Positions 42,481 to 52,533 of a DNA stretch of 64,000 nt are shown in pieces. The stretch is from NCBI GenBank assembly GCA_020852655.1, contig JADZAI010000103.1, positions 111,330-175,329 on the forward strand. Direction: 5' to 3'. The notes beneath the pieces are model-generated. The model made no database searches. It worked only from the letters and a program-made list of their open reading frames with translations, and was not told the DNA's origin. The position numbers were made by a program, and so were the translations under genes. This DNA is from Alphaproteobacteria bacterium. Lineage in GTDB: Bacteria > Pseudomonadota > Alphaproteobacteria > Micropepsales > Micropepsaceae. Each line of letters opens with the position of its first letter. The stretch's first letter is position 1.

Positions 42481-42527
42481 CTCAAGGGCTTGCAGCGGAA
42501 TTGAGAAATTCCGCGCGATCCCTTAAG
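42481..42527 (+). promoter_or_regulatory. Nested dyad in the purC leader
   Basis: GCGGAATT (42495-42502) and AATTCCGC (42507-42514) form a perfect 8-bp stem with loop GAGA. Outside it CTCAAGGG (42481-42488) and CCCTTAAG (42520-42527) pair 7 of 8, at nearly symmetric spacing. The structure lies 46-93 bp before purC, in the divergent zeta-purC region, and could be an operator or RNA hairpin. No known purine riboswitch core is seen. Confidence 0.45.
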
Positions 42528-42573
42528 TCAGTCGTCCAGGCCCTGAAGGGGCCGACCCAAGGATTCCCGATTC

Positions 42574-43338
42574 ATGAACCGTCGCAGGCTCGTGTACGAG
42601 GGCAAGGCCAAGATCCTCTACGAGGGGCCTGAACCCGGCACGCTCATTCAATATTTCAAGGACGACACCACCGCCTTCGACGCGACGAAGAAGGCGAAGC
42701 TTGAGGGCAAGGGCGTCCTCAACAACCGTATCAGCGAGTACATCATGACTCAGCTGAACGGCATCGGCGTCCCCACGCACTTCATCAAGCGCGTCAACAT
42801 GCGCGAGCAGTTGATCCGCGAGGTCGAGATCATCCCGCTTGAGGTGGTCGTCCGCAACGTGATGGCCGGCAGCCTCGCCAAGCGCTTCGGCCGCGAGGAG
42901 GGCGAGCAGCTCCCCCGCTCGATCATCGAGTTCTACTACAAGGACGACAAGCTCCACGACCCGATGGTCTCCGAGGAGCATATCCTGGCGTTCAACTGGG
43001 CCTCGCCCCAGGACATCGACGACATCATGTCGCTCGCCATCCGGATCAACGATTTCCTCACCGGCCTCTTCCTCGGCGCCGGCATCCGCCTGATCGACTT
43101 CAAGATGGAGTTCGGCCGGCTGTGGGACGGCGACATGGCGCGCATCATCCTGGCCGACGAGATCAGCCCGGATAGCTGCCGCCTGTGGGACGTCAACACC
43201 AACGACAAGATGGACAAGGACCGCTTCCGCCGCGACATGGGTGGCGTGACCGAAGCCTACCAGGAAGTCGCCCGCCGCCTCGGCATCCTCCCCGAATCCG
43301 CCCAACACCAACCCAAGGGCCCGGTGCTGGTGAAGTAG
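42574..43338 (+). CDS. purC: SAICAR synthase (phosphoribosylaminoimidazole-succinocarboxamide synthase)
   Basis: PurC joins aspartate to CAIR with ATP. The 254-residue protein starts [19 protein letters not shown], then [38 protein letters not shown] and [20 protein letters not shown], with [12 protein letters not shown] near the end. All SAICAR-synthase motifs are present and length is normal. It is followed by a small unknown gene 11 bp later and then purS. Confidence 0.97.
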   Translation: MNRRRLVYEGKAKILYEGPEPGTLIQYFKDDTTAFDATKKAKLEGKGVLNNRISEYIMTQLNGIGVPTHFIKRVNMREQLIREVEIIPLEVVVRNVMAGSLAKRFGREEGEQLPRSIIEFYYKDDKLHDPMVSEEHILAFNWASPQDIDDIMSLAIRINDFLTGLFLGAGIRLIDFKMEFGRLWDGDMARIILADEISPDSCRLWDVNTNDKMDKDRFRRDMGGVTEAYQEVARRLGILPESAQHQPKGPVLVK

Positions 43339-43349
43339 GGCGCGATTCG

Positions 43350-43595
43350 ATGCGCTACGCAGACGGATCGCTCGTAAAAATTGGTGATCGCTTGTTGCTG
43401 GACGAGTGGCACGCCGAAGTGGAAGAAGTGCTGGAGCCTGAGCCCGGCGATCCAATCCATCGTTGGATGCAGGACTCAGGGATGAAGCCTGGCATCATGG
43501 TGATGACGAAAGAGGCTGGTCGCGTATTCTACGAGGCCGTCAGCCAGGAGTTCCTGAACGCCGCCGTGCTAAGCCGCGCGCCGTTGAGCAAGTGA
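43350..43595 (+). CDS. Small protein of unknown function inside the pur cluster
   Basis: An 81-residue protein, MRYADGSLVKIGDRLLLDEW onward, with GMKPGIMVMTKEAGRVFYEA in the second half. The GSLVKIGD opening followed by the WMQDSG / PGIMVMT block resembles small SH3-like proteins often annotated as hypothetical or immunity-type proteins; I cannot name one firmly. Base composition is visibly less GC-rich than purC and purS, suggesting a late insertion in the purine block. Confidence 0.6.
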   Translation: MRYADGSLVKIGDRLLLDEWHAEVEEVLEPEPGDPIHRWMQDSGMKPGIMVMTKEAGRVFYEAVSQEFLNAAVLSRAPLSK

Positions 43596-43610
43596 TCAGA
43601 GAATAGGTCC

Positions 43611-43850
43611 ATGAAAGCCCGCGTTCACATCACCCTGAAGAAGGGCGTCCTCGATCCGCAGGGCAAGGCCATCGCCGGCGCCCTGCACGGCCTCGGCTTC
43701 GACGAGATCTCAGGCGCCCGCCAGGGCAAGTTCATCGAACTCGACCTGAAGGACACCGACGCCGCCGCCGCCAAGGCCCGCGTCGAAGCGATGTGCCAGA
43801 AGCTCCTCGCCAACACCGTGATCGAGAACTACACCGTCGAGATCGCCTAA
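43611..43850 (+). CDS. purS: FGAM synthase subunit PurS
   Basis: A 79-residue subunit bridging PurQ and PurL in the small-type FGAM synthetase, which converts FGAR to FGAM with glutamine and ATP. The start MKARVHITLKKGVLDPQGKA, the middle LGFDEISGARQGKFIELDL and the end NTVIENYTVEIA match PurS along its length. It lies 15 bp after the small unknown gene; a hairpin follows its stop. Confidence 0.95.
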   Translation: MKARVHITLKKGVLDPQGKAIAGALHGLGFDEISGARQGKFIELDLKDTDAAAAKARVEAMCQKLLANTVIENYTVEIA

Positions 43851-43867
43851 GCGCCGCCTGCCCAATT

Positions 43868-43913
43868 GGTGTCATCCTCGGGTTCGGCCTTCGGCCGCCC
43901 CGAGGATGACACC
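43868..43913. terminator. Long-stem hairpin after purS
   Basis: GGTGTCATCCTCGGG (43868-43882) pairs with CCCGAGGATGACACC (43899-43913), a 15-bp perfect stem; the loop contains a nested CGGCC/GGCCG. It may terminate purS and, from the other side, the DUF1993 gene, or be a dispersed palindrome. There is no long U-run. Confidence 0.55.
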
Positions 43914-43926
43914 CTTTGTGAGCGAC

Positions 43927-44451
43927 CTACTGCTTCAGCCGCATCGCGCCCATGAAGTCGCGCTTGCCGAGTTCCACGCCGCGGCTGCGCAGGATGCCGT
44001 AGGCCGTCGAGGTGTGGAAATAGAAGTTCGGCAGCTCGAACGACATCAGGAAGCCTTCCGCCGTGAAGGGCAGCTTGAAGTTCTCGCCGAGCTGGAACAG
44101 CACGTCGTTGCCGGCCAGCGCGTTGATCTCTTCCGGCTTTTCCGCCTTCAGCGACTCGATCGCGTCCGCCACCAGCTTCTGGAGCGCCGGATAGCCGCCC
44201 TCGGGGGCCGGACCCGGCGGCGTCGCCTTGCCCGACTTCATCGCCGCGATGCAGCCCTTCGAATGGTGCACCGCCGAGACCACCTGGAACGAGAACGGCA
44301 GCATCGTCGGATGCACCCGGCTGTCGACGATCTCGGTCAGGTCGACAGTATTGGCGGCTGCGAATTTCGCGCCCTTGTCCAGAATCCCTGCCAGCGCGCC
44401 CAGCGTCTGGACGAACTGCCCCACGCTGATGTCGTAAAGCGAAACACCCAT
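43927..44451 (-). CDS. DUF1993 domain-containing protein
   Basis: A 174-residue protein, MGVSLYDISVGQFVQTLGAL onward, with LPFSFQVVSAVHHSKGC and FELPNFYFHTSTAYGILRSRG. This matches DUF1993, helical DinB-like-fold proteins of unknown function. AGGAGG lies 6 nt before the ATG. It is antiparallel between purS and the racemase, splitting the pur genes. Confidence 0.88.
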   Translation of the reverse strand: MGVSLYDISVGQFVQTLGALAGILDKGAKFAAANTVDLTEIVDSRVHPTMLPFSFQVVSAVHHSKGCIAAMKSGKATPPGPAPEGGYPALQKLVADAIESLKAEKPEEINALAGNDVLFQLGENFKLPFTAEGFLMSFELPNFYFHTSTAYGILRSRGVELGKRDFMGAMRLKQ

Positions 44452-44543
44452 CTTCCATCCTCCTGGATTGATCTTCCCTTGGGGACACCCTAGCTGACAA
44501 GAAATCGGCCCGAAACCGTATCGCTGCGGAAGGAATGCCCGCC

Positions 44544-45236
44544 ATGAAGCTGATCGGCCTCATCGGCGGCCTGTCGTGGGAATCCTCGGCCGCCTATTAC
44601 GCGCTGCTGAACCGCGAGGCGCAGGCCCGGCTCGGCGGCTCGCACTCGGCGCGCACGCTGATGACGAGCCTCGACTTCGGCACGATCGAGAAACTCCAGC
44701 ATCGCGGCGACTGGGACGAGGCGGTCGCCCATGTCGTCGACGCGGCGCAGGGCCTGGAGCGCGGCGGCGCCGACTTCCTCATCCTATGTTCCAACACCAT
44801 GCACATCGCCGCGCCCGCCATCGCCGCAGCCTGCGCGGTGCCGCTGATCCACATCGCCGACCCCACGGGCGCCGCCATCCGCGCCGCCGGCTTCAAGCGC
44901 ATCGGCCTCATCGCCACGCAATACACGATGGAAAAGCCCTTCCTGAGGGACCGGCTCGACCAGCGCCACGGCCTGCACATCCTCGTGCCGCCGCCCGACG
45001 AGCGCACCCTCGTCCACCGCGTCATCTATGACGAGCTCATCAAGGGCGTGATCCGCCCCGAATCGCGCGCCGCCTGTCTCCAGGTGATCGACCGCCTCGT
45101 CGCCGCTGGCGCCGAAGCCGTCATCCTCGGCTGCACCGAAATCGGCCTCCTCCTCGACCAGTCCCACACCCGGGTGCCCCTCTTCGACACCACCCGCCTC
45201 CACGCCATCGCCGCCCTCGACAGAGCCCTGGCGTAA
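44544..45236 (+). CDS. Aspartate/glutamate racemase family protein
   Basis: A 230-residue protein with the two catalytic Cys regions: ADFLILCSNTMHIAAPAI and GAEAVILGCTEIGLLLDQ. The start MKLIGLIGGLSWESSAAYY is typical of YgeA-like broad racemases. It probably racemises an acidic or other amino acid without cofactor. GGAAGGA is 9 nt upstream of this ATG; an ATG three codons earlier sits too close to it. Confidence 0.92.
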   Translation: MKLIGLIGGLSWESSAAYYALLNREAQARLGGSHSARTLMTSLDFGTIEKLQHRGDWDEAVAHVVDAAQGLERGGADFLILCSNTMHIAAPAIAAACAVPLIHIADPTGAAIRAAGFKRIGLIATQYTMEKPFLRDRLDQRHGLHILVPPPDERTLVHRVIYDELIKGVIRPESRAACLQVIDRLVAAGAEAVILGCTEIGLLLDQSHTRVPLFDTTRLHAIAALDRALA

Positions 45237-45265
45237 TCGATCCTCCCCTGTGACGCGCAGCGGCA

Positions 45266-45359
45266 CGGGGGAGGGGGACCGCGACGCGGTGGAGGGGGCG
45301 AGGCTCGCGCCGGCGTTTGAGGCCGCCCCCTCCACCGCCTTCGGCGGTCCCCTCCCCCG
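45266..45359. repeat. Long inverted-repeat (REP-like) element
   Basis: The arm at 45266-45300 (beginning CGGGGGAGGGGGACCGCGAC) is the near-complement of the arm at 45324-45359 (ending TCGGCGGTCCCCTCCCCCG), over 35 bases with a few differences. Each arm holds its own small palindrome (ACCGCGACGCGGT, ACCGCCTTCGGCGGT). This kind of Gly-rich/Pro-rich box is dispersed in many Alphaproteobacteria. It separates the racemase and purQ. Confidence 0.7.
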
Positions 45360-45415
45360 CTCCACGGATGAGGATCAACCGTGCAACGTCGGCCCGCCTT
45401 GTGTAAGAAGCCCCC

Positions 45416-46081
45416 ATGAAAGCCGCCGTCGTCGTCTTCCCCGCCTCCAACTGCGATCGCGATGCCGCCACCGCGCTCGAATACGTCACCGGCAACCGGA
45501 CGCGGATGCTCTGGCACAAGGACAGCGAAATCCCCGCCGACATCGACCTCATCGTCCTGCCCGGCGGCTTCTCCTATGGCGACTATCTGCGCTGCGGCGC
45601 GATGGCCGCGCAGTCGCCCATCATGCGCACCGTCGTCGAGCGCGCCCGCGCCGGCACGCCCGTCGCCGGCATCTGCAACGGCTTCCAGATCCTCGCCGAA
45701 TGCGGCCTGCTGCCCGGCGGTTTCCTGCGCAATGCGGGCCTGAAATTCGTGAACAAGCCGACGCCCGTCCGCGTCGAGACCAGCCAGACGATCTTCACCA
45801 ACAAATTCGAAGCCGGCGAGGTCGTCTCGTTTCCCGTCGCCAACGGCGAAGGCAATTACTTCGCCGACGACGAGACGCTGAAGCGCCTCGAAGGCGAAGG
45901 CCGCATCGCCTTCCGCTACCAGGACAACCCCAACGGCTCGATCAACGACATCGCCGGCATCCTCAACGAGGCCGGCAACGTCCTCGGCGTCATGCCCCAC
46001 CCCGAGCGGCACGTCGAACCGATCCATTTCTGCCAGGACGGCCGCCGCTTCTTCGAAAGCCTCGCCGCCGCCGTGGGCTGA
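45416..46081 (+). CDS. purQ: FGAM synthase glutamine amidotransferase subunit PurQ
   Basis: A 221-residue class I glutaminase supplying ammonia to PurL. The nucleophile Cys is in [19 protein letters not shown] and the His/Glu pair in [29 protein letters not shown] is also PurQ-specific. Start [19 protein letters not shown] is standard. It is separated from purS by DUF1993, a racemase gene and a palindromic element rather than directly adjoining. Confidence 0.97.
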   Translation: MKAAVVVFPASNCDRDAATALEYVTGNRTRMLWHKDSEIPADIDLIVLPGGFSYGDYLRCGAMAAQSPIMRTVVERARAGTPVAGICNGFQILAECGLLPGGFLRNAGLKFVNKPTPVRVETSQTIFTNKFEAGEVVSFPVANGEGNYFADDETLKRLEGEGRIAFRYQDNPNGSINDIAGILNEAGNVLGVMPHPERHVEPIHFCQDGRRFFESLAAAVG

Positions 46082-46092
46082 GACGGCCGGAT

Positions 46093-46127
46093 AAAAAAAT
46101 CGGATGCGCCGAGACTGACGCATCCGA
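46093..46127 (-). terminator. Leftward intrinsic terminator with no visible upstream gene
   Basis: TCGGATGCG (46100-46108) pairs with CGCATCCGA (46119-46127); on the minus strand it is followed by ATTTTTTTAT. It is oriented against purQ, so it would stop transcripts arriving from the AT-rich segment to its right. Confidence 0.75.
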
Positions 46128-46382
46128 CAGGGAGCTTGTGGACCTCCTACAACAAATTAGAGGCGTCTCCAATAATATTTTTGGAACTTGCTCTAAGTCT
46201 CGCAGCGGCTGTTGAAGCCGTTTCCCGCACGACCTTCGTCCTTCTCGACGGCAGGGCAATCACATACGGCAACCCGGAGATGTCATCCCGCCTCTTGAAG
46301 AATCTGACTTTTATCCTACTAAAAGGGAGTTTTTTCTAGGAGGGGAATGAGAAGCAACAGAGGGGGGGGGGGACAACGGTGC

Positions 46383-46459
46383 GGGAAAAACGACAAACGA
46401 ATGCCGCCCGAGTTATCCACAGGCAGAAACCGAAAACCGGAAAAAGTGGAAAACGAATG
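46383..46459 (+). repeat. Two motif copies related to the recA-alaS repeat
   Basis: GGGAAAAACGACAAACGAATG (46383-46402 core) and GAAAAAGTGGAAAACGAATG (46440-46459) resemble the AAAAGCGACAAACGAATA core found on the minus strand between recA and alaS. Both copies precede purL and read toward it, as the others read toward alaS. Confidence 0.6.
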
Positions 46460-46532
46460 TCCGGGCCTGCGGATCTCTTTGCCGAGGCACGCAAAACTGG
46501 CCCCGCGACGATTCCCTCGCTATCTACCCGCC

Positions 46533-48749
<2,217 letters not shown>

Positions 48750-48835
48750 GCGTCTTCCCTCTCGACACGTCGCCCCGCCCTTGGGACGATCCCGCAGGAA
48801 GCCGACCGTCCCCGAGTCGGCCCGGGGAATACGCC

Positions 48836-49342
48836 ATGAAGAGATTTGCACTGGTCTTCGCCGCCCTTGCCGCCCTGCCGCTCTCGGCCTGCGGCGGCTC
48901 GGAAGCCCCGGCGGTTCAGGAAGCCCGCGTCGAAGAGGCCCGGCTCAAGGACTTCGTCGCCTTCTTCCCGAAACCGCTGAACGGCTGGAAAGCCGGCCAG
49001 CCCGTCTTCTCCACCGCCGACGACAAATCCTCCGTTGCGGTCAGCCAGATGACCGACATGGGCGACATCTTCACCATGACCATCACCTTCTCGAATGCCG
49101 AGGCGGCCACGTTCCAGAAGCTGATCGACGACGAGGACGCGCGGCGCAAGGCGGGCGTCGACACCGGCGAATTCGGCGGCAAGCCGGCACTCGTCTACCG
49201 GACCTACAAGCCCGCCGCCTATGTCGTGGTGGCGTCGCCCTCGCGCACCGTGTCGATCGTCCCCGTCGCCGGCGACAAGATCATGCCGATCGTCCGCGCG
49301 CAGTTCGAAAAGATCGACTTCGCCGGCATCGCGGCGAAATAG
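48836..49342 (+). CDS. Putative lipoprotein of unknown function
   Basis: A 168-residue protein with lipobox LSAC after MKRFALVFAALAALP. The mature part begins GGSEAPAVQEARVEEARLKD and holds KPLNGWKAGQPVFSTADDKS and MTITFSNAEAATFQKLIDDE, a PsbP-like or DUF-type alpha/beta layout that I cannot assign. Some likeness to the secreted proteins at 52.5 and 54.3 kb (both carry short fold similar to PsbP) is possible but weak. Confidence 0.75.
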   Translation: MKRFALVFAALAALPLSACGGSEAPAVQEARVEEARLKDFVAFFPKPLNGWKAGQPVFSTADDKSSVAVSQMTDMGDIFTMTITFSNAEAATFQKLIDDEDARRKAGVDTGEFGGKPALVYRTYKPAAYVVVASPSRTVSIVPVAGDKIMPIVRAQFEKIDFAGIAAK

Positions 49343-49345
49343 GCC

Positions 49346-49705
49346 TCAAAGGGCAGCGCAGCCGTAGAGTATGTCCTCGGCTGCGCTGCGATGCTCCCGC
49401 TCGCCGCGCACGCCGAGAATAGCGGTCGCCTGGGATGACTGCGGCGAGGTCGCTACGACGCGGATATTCGTCTCTGTGCCCTGGGCGTCGGCAATACCGA
49501 TCATCGCCATGCTCTGCTCCGGCACGGACTCGACCCAGATCGATCCGTTGAGGCTGTCCTGACGCGCCTTGAGACTGGCTGCGATGCAATCGGAATAAGC
49601 CGGCCAGGCCTTGTTCGCATCGGCGGTGATCACCGGCGTCTGTTGCCACGAGACGCATCCCGTCAGGGATGTCAGCATCAGAACAGGAAGAATGGCGCGG
49701 CGCAT
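49346..49705 (-). CDS. Putative lipoprotein of unknown function
   Basis: A 119-residue protein with lipobox LTGC after MRRAILPVLMLTS. The mature part has two more Cys (YSDCIAASLKARQDSL and the C-terminal ILYGCAAL) and a strand-rich centre (SMAMIGIADAQGTETNIRVV). I recognise no family. It is convergent with the preceding lipoprotein across 3 bp. Longer reading frames upstream overlap the VOC gene and lack a signal peptide. Confidence 0.65.
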   Translation of the reverse strand: MRRAILPVLMLTSLTGCVSWQQTPVITADANKAWPAYSDCIAASLKARQDSLNGSIWVESVPEQSMAMIGIADAQGTETNIRVVATSPQSSQATAILGVRGEREHRSAAEDILYGCAAL

Positions 49706-49778
49706 CTCGGCTCCCGACTCGTATCGCGTGGCGTAGGGGCACGATAAGCGCCGCCGCACGGCGCGGAAAGTGCGCCTC

Positions 49779-50183
49779 CTACGGTTCACCCCAATAATTG
49801 CCGACCGACCACACATGCCCCTCGGGGTCGGCGCAGGAGAATTCCCGCGCGCCATAGGCCGTGTCGTGCGGCGGATGGATCATCCGCGCTCCGGCGGCCA
49901 TCGCCCGCGCCGCGGCCGCGTCGACATCCTCCAGCGCGATGCAGACGCATTGGTTGGTGCCGTTGAGCGCCAGCGGCGAGTGCATGCCGTACTGGTCGTC
50001 GGCGTGGTCCGGCCCCAGGAACAACCAGGATTCGCCGAGACGCATCTGGGCATGCACGACCGCGCCCTCGTGGCGCGCGACGAAATGCGGCGTCATGCCG
50101 AAGGCCGCCTCCAACCACGCGATGGCAGCGGCCGGATCGCGGTAGCGCAGCGTCGGCGTCATTCGCATCGCTCGTGGGCTCAT
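49779..50183 (-). CDS. VOC family protein (YdcA/PhnB-like single domain)
   Basis: A 134-residue vicinal-oxygen-chelate protein. It opens MTPTLRYRDPAAAIAWLEAA with HFVARHEGAVVHAQMRLGES (first ligand region), then VCIALEDVDAAAARAMAAGA and ends SCADPEGHVWSVGNYWGEP (Glu/His metal side). Such 'early conserved' glyoxalase/bleomycin-like proteins are often of unknown function. AAGGAG lies 7 nt before the chosen ATG. It abuts the bolA promoter region divergently. Confidence 0.85.
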   Translation of the reverse strand: MSPRAMRMTPTLRYRDPAAAIAWLEAAFGMTPHFVARHEGAVVHAQMRLGESWLFLGPDHADDQYGMHSPLALNGTNQCVCIALEDVDAAAARAMAAGARMIHPPHDTAYGAREFSCADPEGHVWSVGNYWGEP

Positions 50184-50230
50184 GGCGTTCTCCTTGCCGA
50201 CCCAAGCTAACCCGGACATGCAACGTCGTC

Positions 50231-50259
50231 TTGGATCAGAGGAACCGCGGGCCTATACT
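50231..50259 (+). promoter_or_regulatory. Candidate bolA promoter giving a leaderless mRNA
   Basis: TATACT (50254-50259) is one base from the -10 consensus, with TTGGAT 17 bp upstream as -35. The bolA ATG starts 7 nt after the box, so transcription would begin at the start codon, and no ribosome site is present. Confidence 0.45.
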
Positions 50260-50265
50260 CGCCGC

Positions 50266-50499
50266 ATGCCGATGAACGCCGCCGACATAGAGCACCTGAT
50301 CAAGCAGGCCCTGCCTGACGCCGAGATTTCCATCACGGACCTGGCCGGTGACGGCGACCACTACGCCGCCCATGTCGTTTCAAAGGAATTTGCCGGCAAG
50401 ACGCGCGTCGCCCAGCACAAGCTCGTCTTCGACGCGCTCGGCGGCCGGATGGGCGGCGAATTGCACGCCCTGGCACTGACCACGGCGGCGCCGAAATAG
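50266..50499 (+). CDS. bolA: BolA family protein
   Basis: A 77-residue BolA-fold protein: IEHLIKQALPDAEISITDLA, then GDHYAAHVVSKEFAGKTRVA with the conserved His, and LHALALTTAAP. BolA proteins bind Fe-S clusters with monothiol glutaredoxins and are tied to iron regulation. grxD lies 69 bp downstream, the canonical partner. A second in-frame ATG two codons on is possible. Confidence 0.93.
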   Translation: MPMNAADIEHLIKQALPDAEISITDLAGDGDHYAAHVVSKEFAGKTRVAQHKLVFDALGGRMGGELHALALTTAAPK

Positions 50500-50568
50500 G
50501 CCGCAACCCTTGACCCTGGCGGACTCGCACCATAGCTCTGCCGCCATACCCACTGAGAGGCTCGCACC

Positions 50569-50907
<339 letters not shown>

Positions 50908-50923
50908 CGGCTGCGACTGCCTG

Positions 50924-50940
50924 CGCGGCGTAACGCCGCG
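50924..50940 (+). terminator. Short hairpin after grxD
   Basis: CGCGGCG and CGCCGCG pair perfectly around TAA, 17 bp past the grxD stop; no T-run follows. Weak terminator candidate. Confidence 0.35.
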
Positions 50941-51014
50941 TCCCCTGCCCGAACGGCATTGTCTAGAAGTTCCCCTCGGCCGCGCCAGCGCGGCCGATTT
51001 TGCACGGGGAAACA

Positions 51015-51521
51015 ATGCTCAGAAAGCCAACCCTTCTCGCCGCGCTCGCCTTCGTCACCTCGGCAGCGGCAGCGGACATCCCGCCGTCGGAACCGAGCGG
51101 CGTCGCGCCCGACATCTTCGTCCAGAGCCTCTACCAGACGAAGCTCGAGTCCGAGGCCGTCAGCGCCGAGATGGGCCGGGCCACCACCGACTCCCTGATC
51201 CTCAACCACTTCGATGCGGACCTGCTTTCGCTCTACAAGAGCACCTTCTACGCCGATGAGCCGATCATCGACGGCGATGTCTTCATGATGGCCCAGGAGT
51301 GGGACACGAAAGAGGTGGCGACCAAAACGACGGCGCAGACCGCCGAATTCGCGACGGTGGAGGCGATCTTCGAGATCGCCGGTGAGCCGCGGAAGGTCGT
51401 CTACACGCTGAAGCCGTTCAAGGATGGCTGGGAGATCGACGACATCGCCACCCCGGAAGGCCATCTTCGCGAATGGATTCGCGAAGGAATGGCCGCAGCG
51501 GAACCCAAGCCCGCGCGCTGA
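51015..51521 (+). CDS. Secreted DUF3828-like protein
   Basis: A 168-residue protein with signal peptide MLRKPTLLAALAFVTSAAAA. The mature part has SLYQTKLESEAVSAEMG, LSLYKSTFYADEPIIDGDVF, MMAQEWDTKE and a C-terminal KVVYTLKPFKDGWEIDDIAT, the layout of DUF3828-type periplasmic NTF2-like proteins (Y-S, DDI end). Function unknown. A GGGGAAACA site precedes the ATG. It precedes rpsD, which is convergent. Confidence 0.72.
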   Translation: MLRKPTLLAALAFVTSAAAADIPPSEPSGVAPDIFVQSLYQTKLESEAVSAEMGRATTDSLILNHFDADLLSLYKSTFYADEPIIDGDVFMMAQEWDTKEVATKTTAQTAEFATVEAIFEIAGEPRKVVYTLKPFKDGWEIDDIATPEGHLREWIREGMAAAEPKPAR

Positions 51522-51601
51522 GCGGCGCGCCCGGCCTGGAGGCCTGCTTGCCGCCGATCGCGCCGGAACGATGGGCTGCCCGGCTCCAGTTCCGGGAAAC
51601 C

Positions 51602-51635
51602 AAAGAAAACGGCCGCACCCGTGAGGGTGCGGCCG
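51602..51635 (-). terminator. Intrinsic terminator of rpsD
   Basis: CGGCCGCACCC (51610-51620) pairs with GGGTGCGGCCG (51625-51635) around GTGA; on the minus strand it is followed by TTTTCTTTGG. It lies 26 bp past the rpsD stop. Confidence 0.88.
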
Positions 51636-51660
51636 CTGGAACCGTAGAGCTGCGCTGCGT

Positions 51661-52278
51661 TTAGCGCGAATAGAACTCGATGATCAGGTTCGGGTTCATC
51701 TGAACCGGATACGGCACGTCCGACAGCTTCGGCGTGCGGGCCAGCTTTGCCGTGCCCTTCGTCGCATCGATCTCGATATAGTCCGGCACGTCGCGGTCGG
51801 TCGCCTGCGAGGCGGCGATCACCGTCGCCATCTGCTGCGCCTTCGACGACAGCTCGACCGTATCGCCGTCCTTAAGCACCGCCGAAGCGACGTTGAGGCG
51901 GCGGCCGTTGACCTTCACATGGCCGTGGCTGACGAGCTGGCGGGCGGCGAACGGCGTCGGCGCGAACTTGGCGCGATAGACGATCGCGTCGAGGCGGCGC
52001 TCAAGCAGGCCGATCATGTTCTCGCCGGTGTCGCCGCGCAGACGATCGGCTTCCGCATAGATCTTGCGGAACTGGCGCTCGGTGATGTTGCCGTAATAGC
52101 CCTTCAGCGTCTGCTTGGCGCGGAGCTGAATACCGAAATCAGATATCTTGTTCTTGCGCCGGGCGCCATGCTGGCCCGGGCCGGATTCACGCTTGTTGAC
52201 CGGGCTCTTGGAGGTGCCCCAGAGATTCTGACCGATACGGCGCGAAATCTTATGCTTCGCCTCAAGGCGCTTGCTCAT
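51661..52278 (-). CDS. rpsD: 30S ribosomal protein S4
   Basis: A 205-residue primary 16S rRNA-binding protein. The start [40 protein letters not shown] and the S4 domain [40 protein letters not shown] are standard for Alphaproteobacteria, including the shortened N-terminus without the Zn Cys cluster. AAGGA precedes the ATG. It is monocistronic here with its own terminator. Confidence 0.98.
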   Translation of the reverse strand: MSKRLEAKHKISRRIGQNLWGTSKSPVNKRESGPGQHGARRKNKISDFGIQLRAKQTLKGYYGNITERQFRKIYAEADRLRGDTGENMIGLLERRLDAIVYRAKFAPTPFAARQLVSHGHVKVNGRRLNVASAVLKDGDTVELSSKAQQMATVIAASQATDRDVPDYIEIDATKGTAKLARTPKLSDVPYPVQMNPNLIIEFYSR

Positions 52279-52474
52279 CGCGGTTTTCCTTCAACACGCA
52301 AACTGTCAGGATCGGAAAACGCCCCTCCTCTGTTCCTTGCGGAACCGACAGACAGCACAACTGTCACGGGTGTTCTTCACTGAGCCTGACCCCAGCGAAG
52401 GGCGCGGACCATACGGATGGCAGCCCTTAAGTCAAGGCTGGAAGCGGCGAAACGCCGCGGCTGGGGTCAAAGCG

Positions 52475-52503
52475 CTTAAGCGGCGCTCACAAAGGCCTAG
52501 AAT
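52475..52503 (+). promoter_or_regulatory. Candidate promoter of the secreted protein gene
   Basis: CTTAAG at 52475-52480 and TAGAAT at 52498-52503 are 17 bp apart, giving a plausible -35/-10 pair 30 bp before the ATG. Weak -35. Confidence 0.35.
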
Positions 52504-52533
52504 GCGGCCCAGTACAAACGAAACGGACTGCAA

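Larger units (their letters stand above)
46082..46532. other. 451-bp AT-richer region before purL
   Basis: This is the longest gene-free stretch. It holds a leftward terminator, about 200 bp of unusually AT-rich DNA (46140-46340) without a convincing gene, an 11-G run, an SD-like AGGAGGGG with an ATG in frame with purL, two AAAAnnGACAAACGAAT-type motifs, and one perfect DnaA box (TTATCCACA, 46413-46421). On the minus strand a frame of about 60 codons without ATG covers the AT-rich part and may be a gene remnant. Confidence 0.6.

Noticed and set aside
46136..46339. 67-codon plus-strand frame in the AT-rich segment before purL
   Set aside because: TTG start without ribosome site, hydrophobic composition seen equally in the reverse frame; it cannot be told from chance.
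46093..46345. tmRNA, 6S or SRP RNA in the AT-rich segment
   Set aside because: No alphaproteobacterial tag-peptide coding sequence, no SRP Alu/GNAR signature and no 6S-like central bulge recognised.
46413..46421. DnaA box TTATCCACA as a hint of a replication origin
   Set aside because: Only a single box, no cluster, no dnaA/dnaN or AT-rich unwinding element close by; one such 9-mer can occur by chance.
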